From NCBI RefSeq assembly GCF_024171885.1, contig NZ_JAMTCP010000009.1:1-64000 (forward strand): a stretch of 64,000 nucleotides of DNA, written 5' to 3'. Both the position numbers and the translations under genes were made by a program. This document shows positions 55,153 through 64,000 of this stretch, one piece after another. The stretch is from Streptoalloteichus tenebrarius (GTDB lineage Bacteria; Actinomycetota; Actinomycetes; Mycobacteriales; Pseudonocardiaceae). The stretch's first letter is position 1. The number at the start of each line of letters is the position of its first letter. The notes beneath the pieces were generated by a model. That model had not been told where the DNA came from. It searched no databases and was given only the letters and a program-made list of their open reading frames with translations.

Positions 55153-57522
55153 TCAGCCGTCTGTCCCCTGCGCGGTCCCCGAGGGGCCGCCGGGACCGAC
55201 AGAACCGCCGGAGCCGACAGGGCCGTCGGGGCCACCAGAGCCGACAGGGCCACCAGAGCCGACAGGGCCGCCGGAGACGACACGACCGTCGGGGTCGTCC
55301 CCGCCGAGGTCGTGCCCGAGCCGTTCGCCGAGCAGCCGTAGCAGCCCCAGCGCGGCCTCGGCCACGACCGTGCCCGGCGGGAAGATCGCGGCCGCGCCGG
55401 CCGCGCGCAGCGCGTCGTGGTCCTGCGGCGGGATGACCCCGCCCACCACGATCAGGATGTCGTCCCTGCCCAGCTCGGCCAGCTCGTCCCGCAGCGCGGG
55501 CACGAGCGTCAGGTGCCCCGCGGCCAGCGACGAGACCCCGACGATGTGCACGTCCGCCTCGACGGCCTGCCGCGCCACCTCGGCCGGGGTCTGGAACAGC
55601 GGGCCCACGTCCACGTCGAAGCCGAGGTCGGCGAAGGCGGTCGCGATCACCTTCTGCCCCCGGTCGTGGCCGTCCTGGCCCATCTTGGCCACCAGGATGC
55701 GCGGCCGCCGGCCCTCGGCCAGCTCGAACTCGTCGGCGGCCCGCCGGGTCCGCTCGATGTCGCTCATGGGTCCCGCCTCGTCGCGGTAGACGCCGGAGAT
55801 GGTGCGGACCTGCCCGGAGTGCCGGCCGTAGACCTTCTCCAGCGCGTCGGAGATCTCCCCGACGGTCGCCTTGGCCCGCGCCGCGTCGATCGCGAGCGCG
55901 AGCAGGTTCTCCTCCAGCCCCGGCCGCCTCCTGCCGTGCAGCGCGCCGTCGGCCGCCCTGGTCAGCGCGTGCAGCGCCGCCTGGCAGGCGTCCTCGTCGC
56001 GTTCGGCGCGCAGCCGGCGCAGCTTCTCGACCTGCTGGGCGAGCACCTCGGCGTTGTCCACCTTGAGGACCTCGATGGCCTCGTCGGCGTCCACCCGGTA
56101 CTTGTTCACCCCGATCACGGGCTGCCGCCCGGAGTCGATGCGGGCCTGCGTGCGCGCGGCGGCCTCCTCGACGCGCATCTTCGGGATGCCCTCGTCGATC
56201 GCCTTCGCCATCCCGCCGGCGGCCTCGACCTCCTGGATGTGGCCCCACGCGCGGAGCGCCAGGTCGTGGGTGAGTCGCTCCACATAGGAGCTGCCGCCCC
56301 ACGGGTCGATCACCCGCGTGGTGCCCGACTCCTGCTGCAACACGAGCTGCGTGTTCCTGGCGATGCGGGCGGAGAAGTCGGTGGGCAGCGCCAACGCCTC
56401 GTCGAGCGCGTTGGTGTGCAGGGACTGCGTGTGCCCCTGAGTGGCGGCCATCGCCTCCACGCACGTGCGCACCACGTTGTTGAAGACGTCCTGCGCCGTC
56501 AGGGACCATCCGGAGGTCTGGCAGTGCGTGCGCAGCGACAGCGACTTCGGGTTCGTGGCCCCGAACTCCCTGACCAGCTTGGCCCACAGCAGCCGGGCGG
56601 CGCGCAGCTTGGCGACCTCCATGAAGAAGTTCATGCCGATGGCCCAGAAGAACGAGAGGCGCGGCGCGAAGGCGTCCACGTCCAGCCCGGCGTCGCGCCC
56701 GGCACGCAGGTACTCCACGCCGTCGGCCAGGGTGTAGGCCAGCTCCAGGTCGGCGGTGGCCCCGGCCTCCTGGATGTGGTAGCCGGAGATGGAGATCGAG
56801 TTGAACTTCGGCATCCGCTGCGAGGTGTAGGCGAAGATGTCGGAGATGATCCGCATCGACGGCCCCGGCGGGTAGATGTAGGTGTTGCGGACCATGAACT
56901 CCTTGAGGATGTCGTTCTGGATGGTCCCCGCGAGCTGTTCCGGCGCCACCCCCTGCTCCTCGGCGGCCACCACGTAGAGGGCGAGCACCGGCAGCACCGC
57001 GCCGTTCATGGTCATGGACACGCTCATCCGGTCCAACGGGATGCCGTCGAAGAGCTGTCGCATGTCGTAGATGGAGTCGATCGCCACCCCGGCCATGCCC
57101 ACGTCGCCGCGCACCCTCGGGTGGTCGCTGTCGTAGCCGCGGTGGGTGGCCAGGTCGAAGGCGACCGACAGGCCCTTCTGGCCGGCGGCGAGGTTGCGGC
57201 GGTAGAACGCGTTGGACTCGGCCGCCGTGGAGAACCCCGCGTACTGGCGGACGGTCCACGGCTGCGTCACGTACATCGTGGGGTACGGGCCGCGCAGGTA
57301 GGGCGGGATTCCCGGGTAGGTGCGCAGGAAGTCCAGTCCCTCGGTGTCGGCCGCCGTGTAGAGCGGGCGCACCGGGATGCCCTCCGGGGTCTCCCACACC
57401 AGGCCGTCGACGTCGCTCCCGGTGCGCTCGCGCACCGCGTCACGCCACCGCCCGAGGTCGGCGACCGGCTCGCCGTCGCCCAGTCCGACGTGCCCGAAGT
57501 CGGGGATCACCGTGTCCGCCAT
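55153..57522 (-). CDS. mutB: Methylmalonyl-CoA mutase, large subunit
   Basis: 789 residues, some 50 more than usual. The barrel ([60 protein letters not shown]) is followed by the B12-binding domain with DGHDRGQK (DxHxxG, about residue 615), and [20 protein letters not shown]. It interconverts succinyl-CoA and (R)-methylmalonyl-CoA, feeding propionate metabolism and polyketide precursors. The excess lies at the C-terminus: a Gly/Ser/Pro/Val tail made of GGPVGS repeats, from an 18-bp-like DNA repeat (about 55195-55285). Its ATG overlaps the mutA stop by one base (TGATG). Confidence 0.96.
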   Translation of the reverse strand: MADTVIPDFGHVGLGDGEPVADLGRWRDAVRERTGSDVDGLVWETPEGIPVRPLYTAADTEGLDFLRTYPGIPPYLRGPYPTMYVTQPWTVRQYAGFSTAAESNAFYRRNLAAGQKGLSVAFDLATHRGYDSDHPRVRGDVGMAGVAIDSIYDMRQLFDGIPLDRMSVSMTMNGAVLPVLALYVVAAEEQGVAPEQLAGTIQNDILKEFMVRNTYIYPPGPSMRIISDIFAYTSQRMPKFNSISISGYHIQEAGATADLELAYTLADGVEYLRAGRDAGLDVDAFAPRLSFFWAIGMNFFMEVAKLRAARLLWAKLVREFGATNPKSLSLRTHCQTSGWSLTAQDVFNNVVRTCVEAMAATQGHTQSLHTNALDEALALPTDFSARIARNTQLVLQQESGTTRVIDPWGGSSYVERLTHDLALRAWGHIQEVEAAGGMAKAIDEGIPKMRVEEAAARTQARIDSGRQPVIGVNKYRVDADEAIEVLKVDNAEVLAQQVEKLRRLRAERDEDACQAALHALTRAADGALHGRRRPGLEENLLALAIDAARAKATVGEISDALEKVYGRHSGQVRTISGVYRDEAGPMSDIERTRRAADEFELAEGRRPRILVAKMGQDGHDRGQKVIATAFADLGFDVDVGPLFQTPAEVARQAVEADVHIVGVSSLAAGHLTLVPALRDELAELGRDDILIVVGGVIPPQDHDALRAAGAAAIFPPGTVVAEAALGLLRLLGERLGHDLGGDDPDGRVVSGGPVGSGGPVGSGGPDGPVGSGGSVGPGGPSGTAQGTDG

Positions 57523-59396
57523 CAGGCCACTCCCAGGTCGCGCAGGGTCGTGCGGAGAACGTCGAGGGCATCGCAGCCGGCGAACAGGTAACCGTCCACA
57601 CCGGACTCCGCGTCGCTGCCCGCCCGCTCGCCCGGCTTGCCGGCCAACCAGATCCGGATGGCGCCAGCGGCCTTCAGGGCGCGGGCGACGGGCGCGGCGG
57701 ACTCGGCGTAGACCTTGTCGCTGGAGCACAGGCAGGCCACGGTCGCGCCGCTCGCGGTGAACGCCGTGGCGATCTCCCCGGGGTCCGCGGTCGCGCCGCT
57801 GGTCGGCGTCTCGATGCCGCCGGCCTGGAAGAGGTTGGCGGCGAAGGTGGCGCGGGCGGTGTGCGCGGCGACCGGGCCGAGCGTGGCGAGGAAGACGGCG
57901 GGCCGGGAGCCCGTGGCCGCCAGGTGCGCGTCGGACCGGTCGCGCAGCGCCTCGAACTCCTCGGCGTAGCGGTGGCGGGGCAGTCCCCCGCCGGACGGCG
58001 CCGGCGCCGGAGCGCGCTCCGGCAGGCGCTCGGCGAGGTTGGGGAACTCGCTGACGCCGGTGATCGGGTCCTTCCGGTGCGCGATGCGGTCCGCGCGCCG
58101 CCGCCAGGTCTCCTCCAGCCGGCGGGCGACGAGCCCGTCGGCCAGGGCGGCCGCCATGCCCCCGGCCCGTTCGATCTCGGTGAACCACGCCCACGCGGCC
58201 GCCGCGAGCTCGTCGGTGAGCCGTTCCACGTACCAGGAGCCGCCGGCCGGGTCGATCACCCGCGCCACGTTGGACTCCTCCAGCAACAGGGAGTGGGTGT
58301 TGCGCGCGATCCGCCGGGCGAAGGCGTCGGGCAGGCCGAGGCGGGTGTCGAACGGCTGCACCGTCACGGCGTCCGCGCCGCCGACGCCGGCCGCGAAGCA
58401 GGCCACGGTGGTGCGCAGCATGTTCACCCAGGGGTCGCGGGCGGTCATCATCGCCGGCGACGTGACGGCGTGCTGGCGCTGGCCCCGCACCGCCTCGCCG
58501 GCCCCGCAGACCTCGCCGACCCTGGCCCACAGCCGTCGCGCGGCGCGCAGCTTGGCGATGGTGAGGAACTGGTCGGCGGTGGCGGCGTAGCGGAACTCCA
58601 GTTGCCGGAACGCGGCGTCGACGTCGAGCCCCGCTCCGGTCAGCGCGCGCAGGTAGGCGACGCCGGTCGCCACCGAACAGCCCAGCTCCTCGGCGTCGCT
58701 GCCGCCCGCCTCGTGGTAGGGCAGGGCGTCCACTGTGATCGCTCGCAGCCGCTCGAAACCGTTGGCGCATCGCAGGGCCAGCTCGGTGGCGACGCTCAGG
58801 GAGTGGTCGACGCCGGTGCGCGCGCGCAGGCCGAGCGGGTCGGCCCCGAGGTTGCCGGCGAGCGCGTGCGGTGGGACCTGGCGGTCGGCGGCCAGGCGCA
58901 GCAGCAGGTCGGCGGCCTCCTCGGTCCGCGCCCCGGCGTCGAGCACCACGGGGGCGAGGTCGAGGTAGACGTCGGCGAGGGCCTCGGGCAGCGCCTCGAC
59001 CGGCAGCCCCTCCTCGCCCAGGACCAGCCACAGCGAGGTCCCGCCGTTCTCCAGGTCGGCGAGCACCGCCTCCCTGGTCACGGCGGGGTCGGGGTGGGCG
59101 TGGCGCTGCCGCGCGTCCCAGCCGGACACCACGCCGCCCTCGGGCCGGCCGCCGCGCACGAACGGTGGCAGGCCGGGCAGGCCGGGGTCGGGGACGTCGT
59201 CCTCGGCCGTGTGCAGCGGGGCCACGGTGACGCCGTCGTACGTGGTGGTGGCCAGGAGGTCCTCGACGGGGCCGGTGAGGTTCTCCAGGTCCCTCCCCGC
59301 CTTGCGCAACACCCCGGCGACCAGCTCCCGCCACTGGTCGCGGCCGGGCGCCGGGAAGTCGGCGGCCAGGCTCAGTTCCTCCCTCGGCACCGTCAT
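57522..59396 (-). CDS. mutA: Methylmalonyl-CoA mutase, small subunit
   Basis: 624 residues, normal size. Same fold as MutB ([60 protein letters not shown]), but the B12-ligand His motif is absent, as expected for the non-catalytic subunit; [15 protein letters not shown] stands in its place. ATG 59396 has no strong ribosome-binding site; an in-frame GTG lies eight codons earlier in ACCGGTG-poor sequence, so the start is uncertain. First gene of mutA-mutB-meaB. Confidence 0.93.
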   Translation of the reverse strand: MTVPREELSLAADFPAPGRDQWRELVAGVLRKAGRDLENLTGPVEDLLATTTYDGVTVAPLHTAEDDVPDPGLPGLPPFVRGGRPEGGVVSGWDARQRHAHPDPAVTREAVLADLENGGTSLWLVLGEEGLPVEALPEALADVYLDLAPVVLDAGARTEEAADLLLRLAADRQVPPHALAGNLGADPLGLRARTGVDHSLSVATELALRCANGFERLRAITVDALPYHEAGGSDAEELGCSVATGVAYLRALTGAGLDVDAAFRQLEFRYAATADQFLTIAKLRAARRLWARVGEVCGAGEAVRGQRQHAVTSPAMMTARDPWVNMLRTTVACFAAGVGGADAVTVQPFDTRLGLPDAFARRIARNTHSLLLEESNVARVIDPAGGSWYVERLTDELAAAAWAWFTEIERAGGMAAALADGLVARRLEETWRRRADRIAHRKDPITGVSEFPNLAERLPERAPAPAPSGGGLPRHRYAEEFEALRDRSDAHLAATGSRPAVFLATLGPVAAHTARATFAANLFQAGGIETPTSGATADPGEIATAFTASGATVACLCSSDKVYAESAAPVARALKAAGAIRIWLAGKPGERAGSDAESGVDGYLFAGCDALDVLRTTLRDLGVA

Positions 59397-59877
59397 GCCG
59401 CGGATGGTAGCCAGCACCCCCACCGACCAGACCGGAGAACGTGGGCCTGATCACGCTCGGTGCCTGGCCGTATCGGTTCCGATGCCGCGGGCCGCATCCC
59501 GCAAGGTGAACCCCCGTCCTCAGTGGACCACCTCCGGCCGAGAGGCGAGGGTCCGCCGTGCCGTGCTCGCCAGGCTCGTCACGCACCGTCCCCGGCCTCC
59601 GGTCGGTGGGCTCCGACGGCCGACGCGGATGTCGACCCGGGTGGGTCCTGCCGGCACACTCCCGACCTCGCTCCTGACCGGCTCGCCCCTCCGAGGGGAG
59701 CAGCCCACTACTCCCCTGGCACCAGCGATTTCCCTTGGGCCACAAGGGTGTTCACGGCTCCTCACGAGCGGGGGCACGTGTTGTGCGGAACCGGGCTTCA
59801 CGACGCCCCACCCGTCGTAGTCTGCGGCCACTGGGGGACGGCGCGGCGCGTCGTCAGGAAGACGGAAGGGGCCCGAC
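59397..59877. other. Divergent promoter region of mutA and the dehydrogenase homologue
   Basis: No gene. GTCCTCAGTGGAC (59516-59528), a copy of the window-wide near-palindrome, lies 120 bases before mutA. Confidence 0.4.
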
Positions 59878-61023
59878 ATGACGGAGAGGCGAACACGACC
59901 GGCGGCCCTGCTCCTCCTGGACCCGACCGACGTGCCCGCGACGGTGACACCCCGCATCGAGCGCCTGGTCGAACCCACCTGGTGGCCGGAGGACCTCGCC
60001 GACCTGCCGGCTCACCGGACCCCCGAGGACACGTCGGTGCTGGTGACGGGCCACCAGGAACTCGGGGCCGCCGCGTTGTCCCGGTTCCCCCGGCTCCGGC
60101 TGGTGCTGGCCACCGGCACGGCGACCGACCACATCGACCTCGACTACTGCCGCGAGCACGACGTCGTCGTGCGCAACAACACCGGGTACTCCGGCGCCAC
60201 CGTCGCCGAACACGTCTTCGCGTTGTTGTTGGCCAGGTCCCGACGGCTCGCCTCCGCCGAGGCCACCGCCCGCTTCGGCGGGCCGAAGGAGCACACCCTG
60301 GGCTTCGACCTCGCCGGGCGGACGATGGGCATCGTCGGGCTCGGGGACGTGGGCGGACGCGTCGCCCGACTCGCGCTCGGCTTCGACATGCGCGTGCTCT
60401 TCGCCAACTCGAACCCGAGGCACGTGCCCTTCGCCAGCCAGGTCGACCTCGACCGGCTCCTGCGCGAGTCGGACGTCGTCGTCCTCACGGTCCCGCTCAC
60501 GCCGCGCACGCGGCACCTGCTCGACGCGGACCGGTTCCGGACGATGCGCGGGAACGCGGTCGTCGTGAACGTGTCGGCCGACGAGCTGATCGACCCGGAC
60601 GCGCTGGCGTCCGCGCTGTGCGAGGGGACCATCGCGGGGGCCGCGCTGGACGTCACGGGCTCCACCGCGCCGTACCTGGACCTGCCGAACCTGACGATCA
60701 CCTCGCGGCACGGGTGGTACACGGCGGAGTGCCGGCACCGGCGCGCGGTGCGGTGGATCAACACGCTCGCCGAGTGCCTCGACCACCTCGACCGCGCCGT
60801 GACGGTCGCCGAGCGGCGGTGGTCCGCCACCGCTCGTGACACCGCGGGTCCGTCCGCTGCTGCCTTCGAGGAGGGACACCGCCTTTCGGGGGACAGCGAA
60901 TGGAGCAACGCCGTGCGGCCGTTCGTCCTCTTGACCCCCTCGTCCAATGTTTTCCCGCCCGCCGTTCTTCCTGATCATGAGGGAGGAAAATCGGTTCCGC
61001 CGCACACGCCCCGGGGAACGTGA
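59878..61023 (+). CDS. D-2-hydroxyacid dehydrogenase homologue lacking catalytic residues
   Basis: 381 residues, GGAAGGGG before the ATG. The fold is clear: NNTGYSGATVAEHVFALLLA, NAD motif GIVGLGDVGGRVARLAL (about 153), SDVVVLTVPLTPRTRHLLDA. But the catalytic Arg of the usual 'NxxRGxxVD' is Ala in NVSADELID, the Glu of 'DVFxxEP' is missing in DVTGSTAPYL, and the His of 'TPHxA' is Arg in TSRHGWYT (a His follows one place later). The 60-residue C-terminal tail is unlike the family. NAD(H) binding should persist; normal hydroxyacid oxidation should not. It may sense NADH or act on an unusual substrate. Confidence 0.8.
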   Translation: MTERRTRPAALLLLDPTDVPATVTPRIERLVEPTWWPEDLADLPAHRTPEDTSVLVTGHQELGAAALSRFPRLRLVLATGTATDHIDLDYCREHDVVVRNNTGYSGATVAEHVFALLLARSRRLASAEATARFGGPKEHTLGFDLAGRTMGIVGLGDVGGRVARLALGFDMRVLFANSNPRHVPFASQVDLDRLLRESDVVVLTVPLTPRTRHLLDADRFRTMRGNAVVVNVSADELIDPDALASALCEGTIAGAALDVTGSTAPYLDLPNLTITSRHGWYTAECRHRRAVRWINTLAECLDHLDRAVTVAERRWSATARDTAGPSAAAFEEGHRLSGDSEWSNAVRPFVLLTPSSNVFPPAVLPDHEGGKSVPPHTPRGT

Positions 61024-61171
61024 ATTCATCTCACTCACCCGGGCGCCACAACGGCGGCGTCTTTCCGGGTGTTTCCGCCCGAGGTGTGTGGTCCGTTCCC
61101 GAAAAATTCGGGTTCCATGACGGCGGCGTCACGAGGAAAACGCCACCCGCATCGACGAAGGAGCCGCCACG

Positions 61172-61519
61172 ATGAAGCGGACCATGTCGCTCTCCCTGCT
61201 CGCCGGACTCGCCGCCGCGCTCCTGCTCGGCGGAGGCGCGACCGCGCAGGCCACCGGGGGCCACCAGTGCAGCAACGGCGTGGCCAACGTCGTGACCTGC
61301 AACGACACCACCGGGGTCGTCCCGGTGACGATCAAGATCCAGGGAGACCGCACCCTGAGCGACACCGAGCTGTCCGTGCTGGAGGACACCCTCAACAACA
61401 CCGACGTCGACGTCGACGTCCTCAAGTCGGTGGTCGTCGAGACCTACGACTCCTTCGACCCGGCGATCGCCATCACGGTGGAGGACGTCGACGTGTGCGT
61501 CGCCATGGTGTGCGGATGA
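61172..61519 (+). CDS. Small secreted cysteine-containing protein
   Basis: 115 residues, GAAGGAG before the ATG. Signal peptide (MKRTMSLSLLAGLAAALLLG, cleavage near ATAQA). The mature part of about 90 residues has four cysteines (HQCS, VTCN, DVCVAMVCG) likely to form two disulphides and is acidic, with VETYDSFDPAIAITVEDVDV near the end. No family recognised. Its own promoter region is the 150-bp upstream gap; two strong hairpins follow. Confidence 0.7.
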   Translation: MKRTMSLSLLAGLAAALLLGGGATAQATGGHQCSNGVANVVTCNDTTGVVPVTIKIQGDRTLSDTELSVLEDTLNNTDVDVDVLKSVVVETYDSFDPAIAITVEDVDVCVAMVCG

Positions 61520-61676
61520 CGAGGAGGATGCGTGGAGCGGGATGATCCGGAAAACAACCGCCAACACCGGAAGACCATTCCTCTCCATTCCTCCCCGATG
61601 ATCCGCGCCGAGAACGTCCCTGCCAGGAGTTGACGGCCACGACGACCGGCGACGCCTCGGCGACACCGATCGGGGC

Positions 61677-61770
61677 GCGGCCCCGCCGTCACGTCCCGTG
61701 GCGGCGGGGCCGCACGGCCTCCGGGGCCGCACCAGGTCCCGTCCTGCGGTTTTCCGCAGGACGGGACCTG
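61677..61770 (+). terminator. Two consecutive strong hairpins
   Basis: First GCGGCCCCGCCG / CGGCGGGGCCGC (61677-61688, 61702-61713); second CAGGTCCCGTCCTGCGG, loop TTTT, and its exact complement (61733-61770), a perfect 17-bp stem. They lie in the 322-bp gap after the small secreted protein and probably end its transcript. Confidence 0.75.
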
Positions 61771-61841
61771 TGGAGTTCACCAGGCCAGCTCTGCGGCCGA
61801 CCTCGTGGTCGCGGGCGGCGCCGATTCCTACGGTTTTCCGT

Positions 61842-63071
61842 GTGAGAGCGCGAAAATCCCCGTTCCCCCTGTCCCTGTCCCTGTCCGTGACCGTGGCCGT
61901 GGCCGTCACCGTCGCCCTGGCGGCCGCCCTGGTCCTCGCCCTCGTCCCCGTCGGCGGTCCGGCCGTGGCCGCGGCGTCCCCGATGTCCCCGGCATCCCCG
62001 CCGTCACTGCCACCCCGCGGGGAACTCCAGTCACGGCTGACCCACCTGGTGGAGAGCGAAGCGGCGACGGCCGCCCTGCTCCGTGTCCAGGACGGCCAGG
62101 ACGGCCAGGACGGCCAGCACCGCCCCGCACACTGGTCCGGTCGGGCCGGTGTCCGGGACCTCGCCTCGGGCACGCCGGCCGCCGCGCACGGGCACTTCCG
62201 CATCGGCAGCGTCACCAAGACCTTCGTGGCGACGGTGGTGCTCCAGCTCGTCGACGAGGGGCGCCTGGCACTGGACGACCCGATCGACCGACACCTGCCC
62301 GGCGTGGTGCCCGGCGGCGACCGCATCACCGTCCGGCAGATCCTCAACCACACGAGCGGGATCTACGACTACGCCCACGAACGCGACTACTCCACCAACC
62401 GCTGGCGCGGTGAGGCCCGGTTCCGCACCTACCACCCCGAGGAGTTGCTCGCCGTCGCCTTCGCGCACGAGCCGTACTTCCCGCCGGGCGGTGGCTGGCA
62501 CTACTCCAACACCAACTACCTCCTCGCGGGACTCCTCGTCGAGCGGCTCACCGGCCGGCCGTACGGGGCCGAGATCCAGCGCCGCATCCTGCGGCCACTC
62601 GGCATGGTTCACACGTCCGTCCCCGGAAACGACCCCAGGGTGCCGGAGCCGCACGCGCGTGGATACGCGCGGGTGGACGGGCAGGACGTCGACGCGACCG
62701 AGATGAACCCGTCGCTGGACTGGGCCGCCGGCGAGATGATCTCCACGACCGCGGACCTCGACCGCTTCCTCGCCGCGCTGCTCGGCGGCCGGCTCACCAG
62801 TCCCGCCTCCCTCGCGGCCATGCGGGAGACCGTGGCGACCGGCACCCTCTTCCGGTACGGCCTCGGCCTGCAACAGGTCGACCTGCCCTGTGGCAGGACC
62901 CTCTTCGGCCACGGCGGGGAGCTGCTCGGATTCCTCACCTACGCCATGGGTGACGCCCACGGTCGTCAGGCCACGTTGTCCTACAACCCCTACCACCGCA
63001 AGGCGTCGGCGGAGGACCTCATGGGGATCTTCTCCACGGCCTTCTGCCCACCGGGTGGCCAACGGTCCTGA
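61842..63071 (+). CDS. Secreted serine hydrolase (class C beta-lactamase/DD-peptidase fold)
   Basis: 409 residues from GTG 61842. Signal peptide or anchor (SLSVTVAVAVTVALAAALVL) followed by a Pro/Ser linker. Catalytic motifs: SVTK (Ser about 123), YSN in HYSNTNY (about 221), HGG in FGHGGEL (about 357). Other family marks: DDPIDRHLPGVVPGGDRITV, RQILNHTSGIYDY. Proteins of this class are D-alanyl-D-alanine carboxypeptidases, esterases or beta-lactamases; actinomycete members like this mostly act on D-amino-acid peptides. A small GQD repeat (9-bp DNA unit, about 62090-62118) lies before the domain. No ribosome-binding site is convincing, so the start could be later. Confidence 0.88.
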   Translation: MRARKSPFPLSLSLSVTVAVAVTVALAAALVLALVPVGGPAVAAASPMSPASPPSLPPRGELQSRLTHLVESEAATAALLRVQDGQDGQDGQHRPAHWSGRAGVRDLASGTPAAAHGHFRIGSVTKTFVATVVLQLVDEGRLALDDPIDRHLPGVVPGGDRITVRQILNHTSGIYDYAHERDYSTNRWRGEARFRTYHPEELLAVAFAHEPYFPPGGGWHYSNTNYLLAGLLVERLTGRPYGAEIQRRILRPLGMVHTSVPGNDPRVPEPHARGYARVDGQDVDATEMNPSLDWAAGEMISTTADLDRFLAALLGGRLTSPASLAAMRETVATGTLFRYGLGLQQVDLPCGRTLFGHGGELLGFLTYAMGDAHGRQATLSYNPYHRKASAEDLMGIFSTAFCPPGGQRS

Positions 63072-63132
63072 CACCCGACGGTCCGCCCCGCGTCGGCGAC
63101 CGGCGGACAGGAGGGAACGGCGGGTGGCGTGG

Positions 63133-64000
63133 TCAGAGCGGGAGGCGGAAGGTGAGCCAGCGAGACGTGATCCGCAGTCCGGCCAGGGCGCAGGCCCGGG
63201 CCACGGCCGGGTCGTGGAGTTCGCGGACCGACAGCTCGGCGACCTCGGAGCGGCCCCCGCCGAGCGCGGCGGCGAGTTCGGTGAGCAGGGCGGCGACCAG
63301 GGCGGCGAGGTCGGCGTCGGGCACGGCCCGGTGGACGACCTTCTCGACGAGGGCCGTCCGCCCGGTGACCACGGCGGTGACCTGGGCGCGGGGCGCGCCC
63401 CGGCCGTCGAGCAGGTCCAGCGTCAGCAGCGGTCGCGCGTCGTCGCCCAGGTACTCGGCGACGTCCTCGGCGTCCCACTCCAGGCCGGTGGCGTCGTGGT
63501 AGAGCCGGGCGTACTCAGCGAGCAGATCGTCATTGACCGGCTGGAACACGCGCCGCGTGGCCACGTCGGGGAGGGTCGCCGAGACAGACCACGCGTCGAG
63601 GCCCACGCCCCAGTGCCGACCGACCTCCTGGTGCGGGGCGGCGCCGAGCCGCCCGGCGGCCACGCCCTCGGCGCTGTCGTCGAGCCCGCTCCACTCCAGC
63701 GCGGTGAAACCGGCGTCGCGGGCCTGGTCCGCCGCGCCGGCCAGCAGTCGGGCGACCACGACGTCCTCGGCGGTCCCATGAGGACGGCTGTCGGGTCCAC
63801 TCTGGACTTCCGGGGAGAGGCGCACCGCCTCCCGGGACACGAGCAGCAGGTCGGCGGTGGCCACCGACTCGTCCTCCTCGTGGGCGGACACGCGGGTCCA
63901 GCCCAGCAGCGCCGAGTCGTGGCGGGCGACGACCACGCCGACCAGGCTCGGCCAGCCGTCGTCAGGGATCGAGGAAACCTCGTCCGGCGCGGGCTGTCCC
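63133..64000 (-). CDS. GNAT-like acetyltransferase, N-terminus outside the window
   Basis: The frame is open to the window edge (GQPAPDEVSSIPDDGWPSLV upstream of the internal GTG at 63936). At least 289 residues; two GNAT-like halves are suggested by LLLVSREAVRLSPEVQ, TAEDVVVARLLAGAADQARD (helix after beta4) and a second half with AVVTGRTALVEKVVHRAVPD, but the acetyl-CoA loop (Q/RxxGxG/A) is poorly conserved. It converges on the serine hydrolase. The palindrome GTCCACTCTGGAC lies inside at 63795. Product assignment moderate. Confidence 0.55.
   Translation of the reverse strand, partial: GQPAPDEVSSIPDDGWPSLVGVVVARHDSALLGWTRVSAHEEDESVATADLLLVSREAVRLSPEVQSGPDSRPHGTAEDVVVARLLAGAADQARDAGFTALEWSGLDDSAEGVAAGRLGAAPHQEVGRHWGVGLDAWSVSATLPDVATRRVFQPVNDDLLAEYARLYHDATGLEWDAEDVAEYLGDDARPLLTLDLLDGRGAPRAQVTAVVTGRTALVEKVVHRAVPDADLAALVAALLTELAAALGGGRSEVAELSVRELHDPAVARACALAGLRITSRWLTFRLPL

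Overview
The window is very GC-rich DNA with strongly G/C-biased third codon positions, densely packed and often translationally coupled genes (GTGA/ATGA overlaps), a class I ribonucleotide reductase under a cobalamin riboswitch, a methylmalonyl-CoA mutase operon and a SigB-type stress module. This points to a filamentous actinomycete. A Pseudonocardiales genus such as Saccharothrix, Actinosynnema or Lentzea is my best guess, but that is inference from content; there is no rRNA gene to fix it.

Layout. 0-3.6 kb: an eroded accessory stretch with an FxLD-type methyltransferase at the left edge, an intact cofE, a gene fragment, a chimeric gene, a truncated XRE regulator and a five-repeat type I-E CRISPR array without cas genes. 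3.7-8.5 kb: small acidic proteins, a PEBP-family protein, a sortase/DUF4142 pair and a short-chain dehydrogenase. 8.5-10.7 kb: about 2.2 kb of imperfect tandem units of 250-300 bp that begin in the 3' end of the neighbouring sigma-factor gene. 10.7-22.2 kb: a general-stress signalling island. It holds an rsbV-rsbW-sigB-like operon, a complete RsbR-RsbS-RsbT stressosome set with two SpoIIE-type phosphatases, and further STAS, HATPase and MEDS proteins.

22.3-45.9 kb: after an MscS channel comes the main discovery candidate, a biosynthetic gene cluster. It contains a B12-binding radical SAM enzyme (possibly of the TsrM tryptophan-methylating type), a cation/proton antiporter, a flavin reductase with a PrnA/RebH-like tryptophan 7-halogenase, three cytochromes P450, a VOC-methyltransferase fusion, an EF-hand protein, a short-chain dehydrogenase, a DMATS-like indole prenyltransferase, and a dimodular NRPS (A-nMT-T-C-A-T-R) that should release its product reductively as an aldehyde. 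The set resembles the logic of fungal prenylated indole alkaloid pathways such as malbrancheamide, here in a bacterium. I expect an N-methylated, chlorinated, prenylated, tryptophan-containing dipeptide alkaloid; the structure is inference.

46-51.8 kb: an FMN-dependent nitroreductase-like protein, then nrdAB preceded by a NrdR-like operator, a cobalamin riboswitch and a 51-codon ORF. NrdB has the Phe/Glu substitutions of class Ic enzymes. 51.9-53.8 kb: a decayed segment bounded by near-identical 20-bp direct repeats, with a 5'-truncated TIGR00725-like gene, an intact Nudix gene and a broken wecB. 54.1-59.4 kb: mutA-mutB-meaB. 59.9-64 kb: a 2-hydroxyacid dehydrogenase homologue without its catalytic residues, a small secreted protein, strong hairpins, a serine hydrolase of the beta-lactamase/DD-peptidase fold, and a GNAT-like gene cut by the window edge.

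A 13-bp near-palindrome with consensus GTCCACWGTGGAC occurs about 16 times across the window. Most copies lie inside genes, where they force rare codons, which suggests selection at the DNA level.
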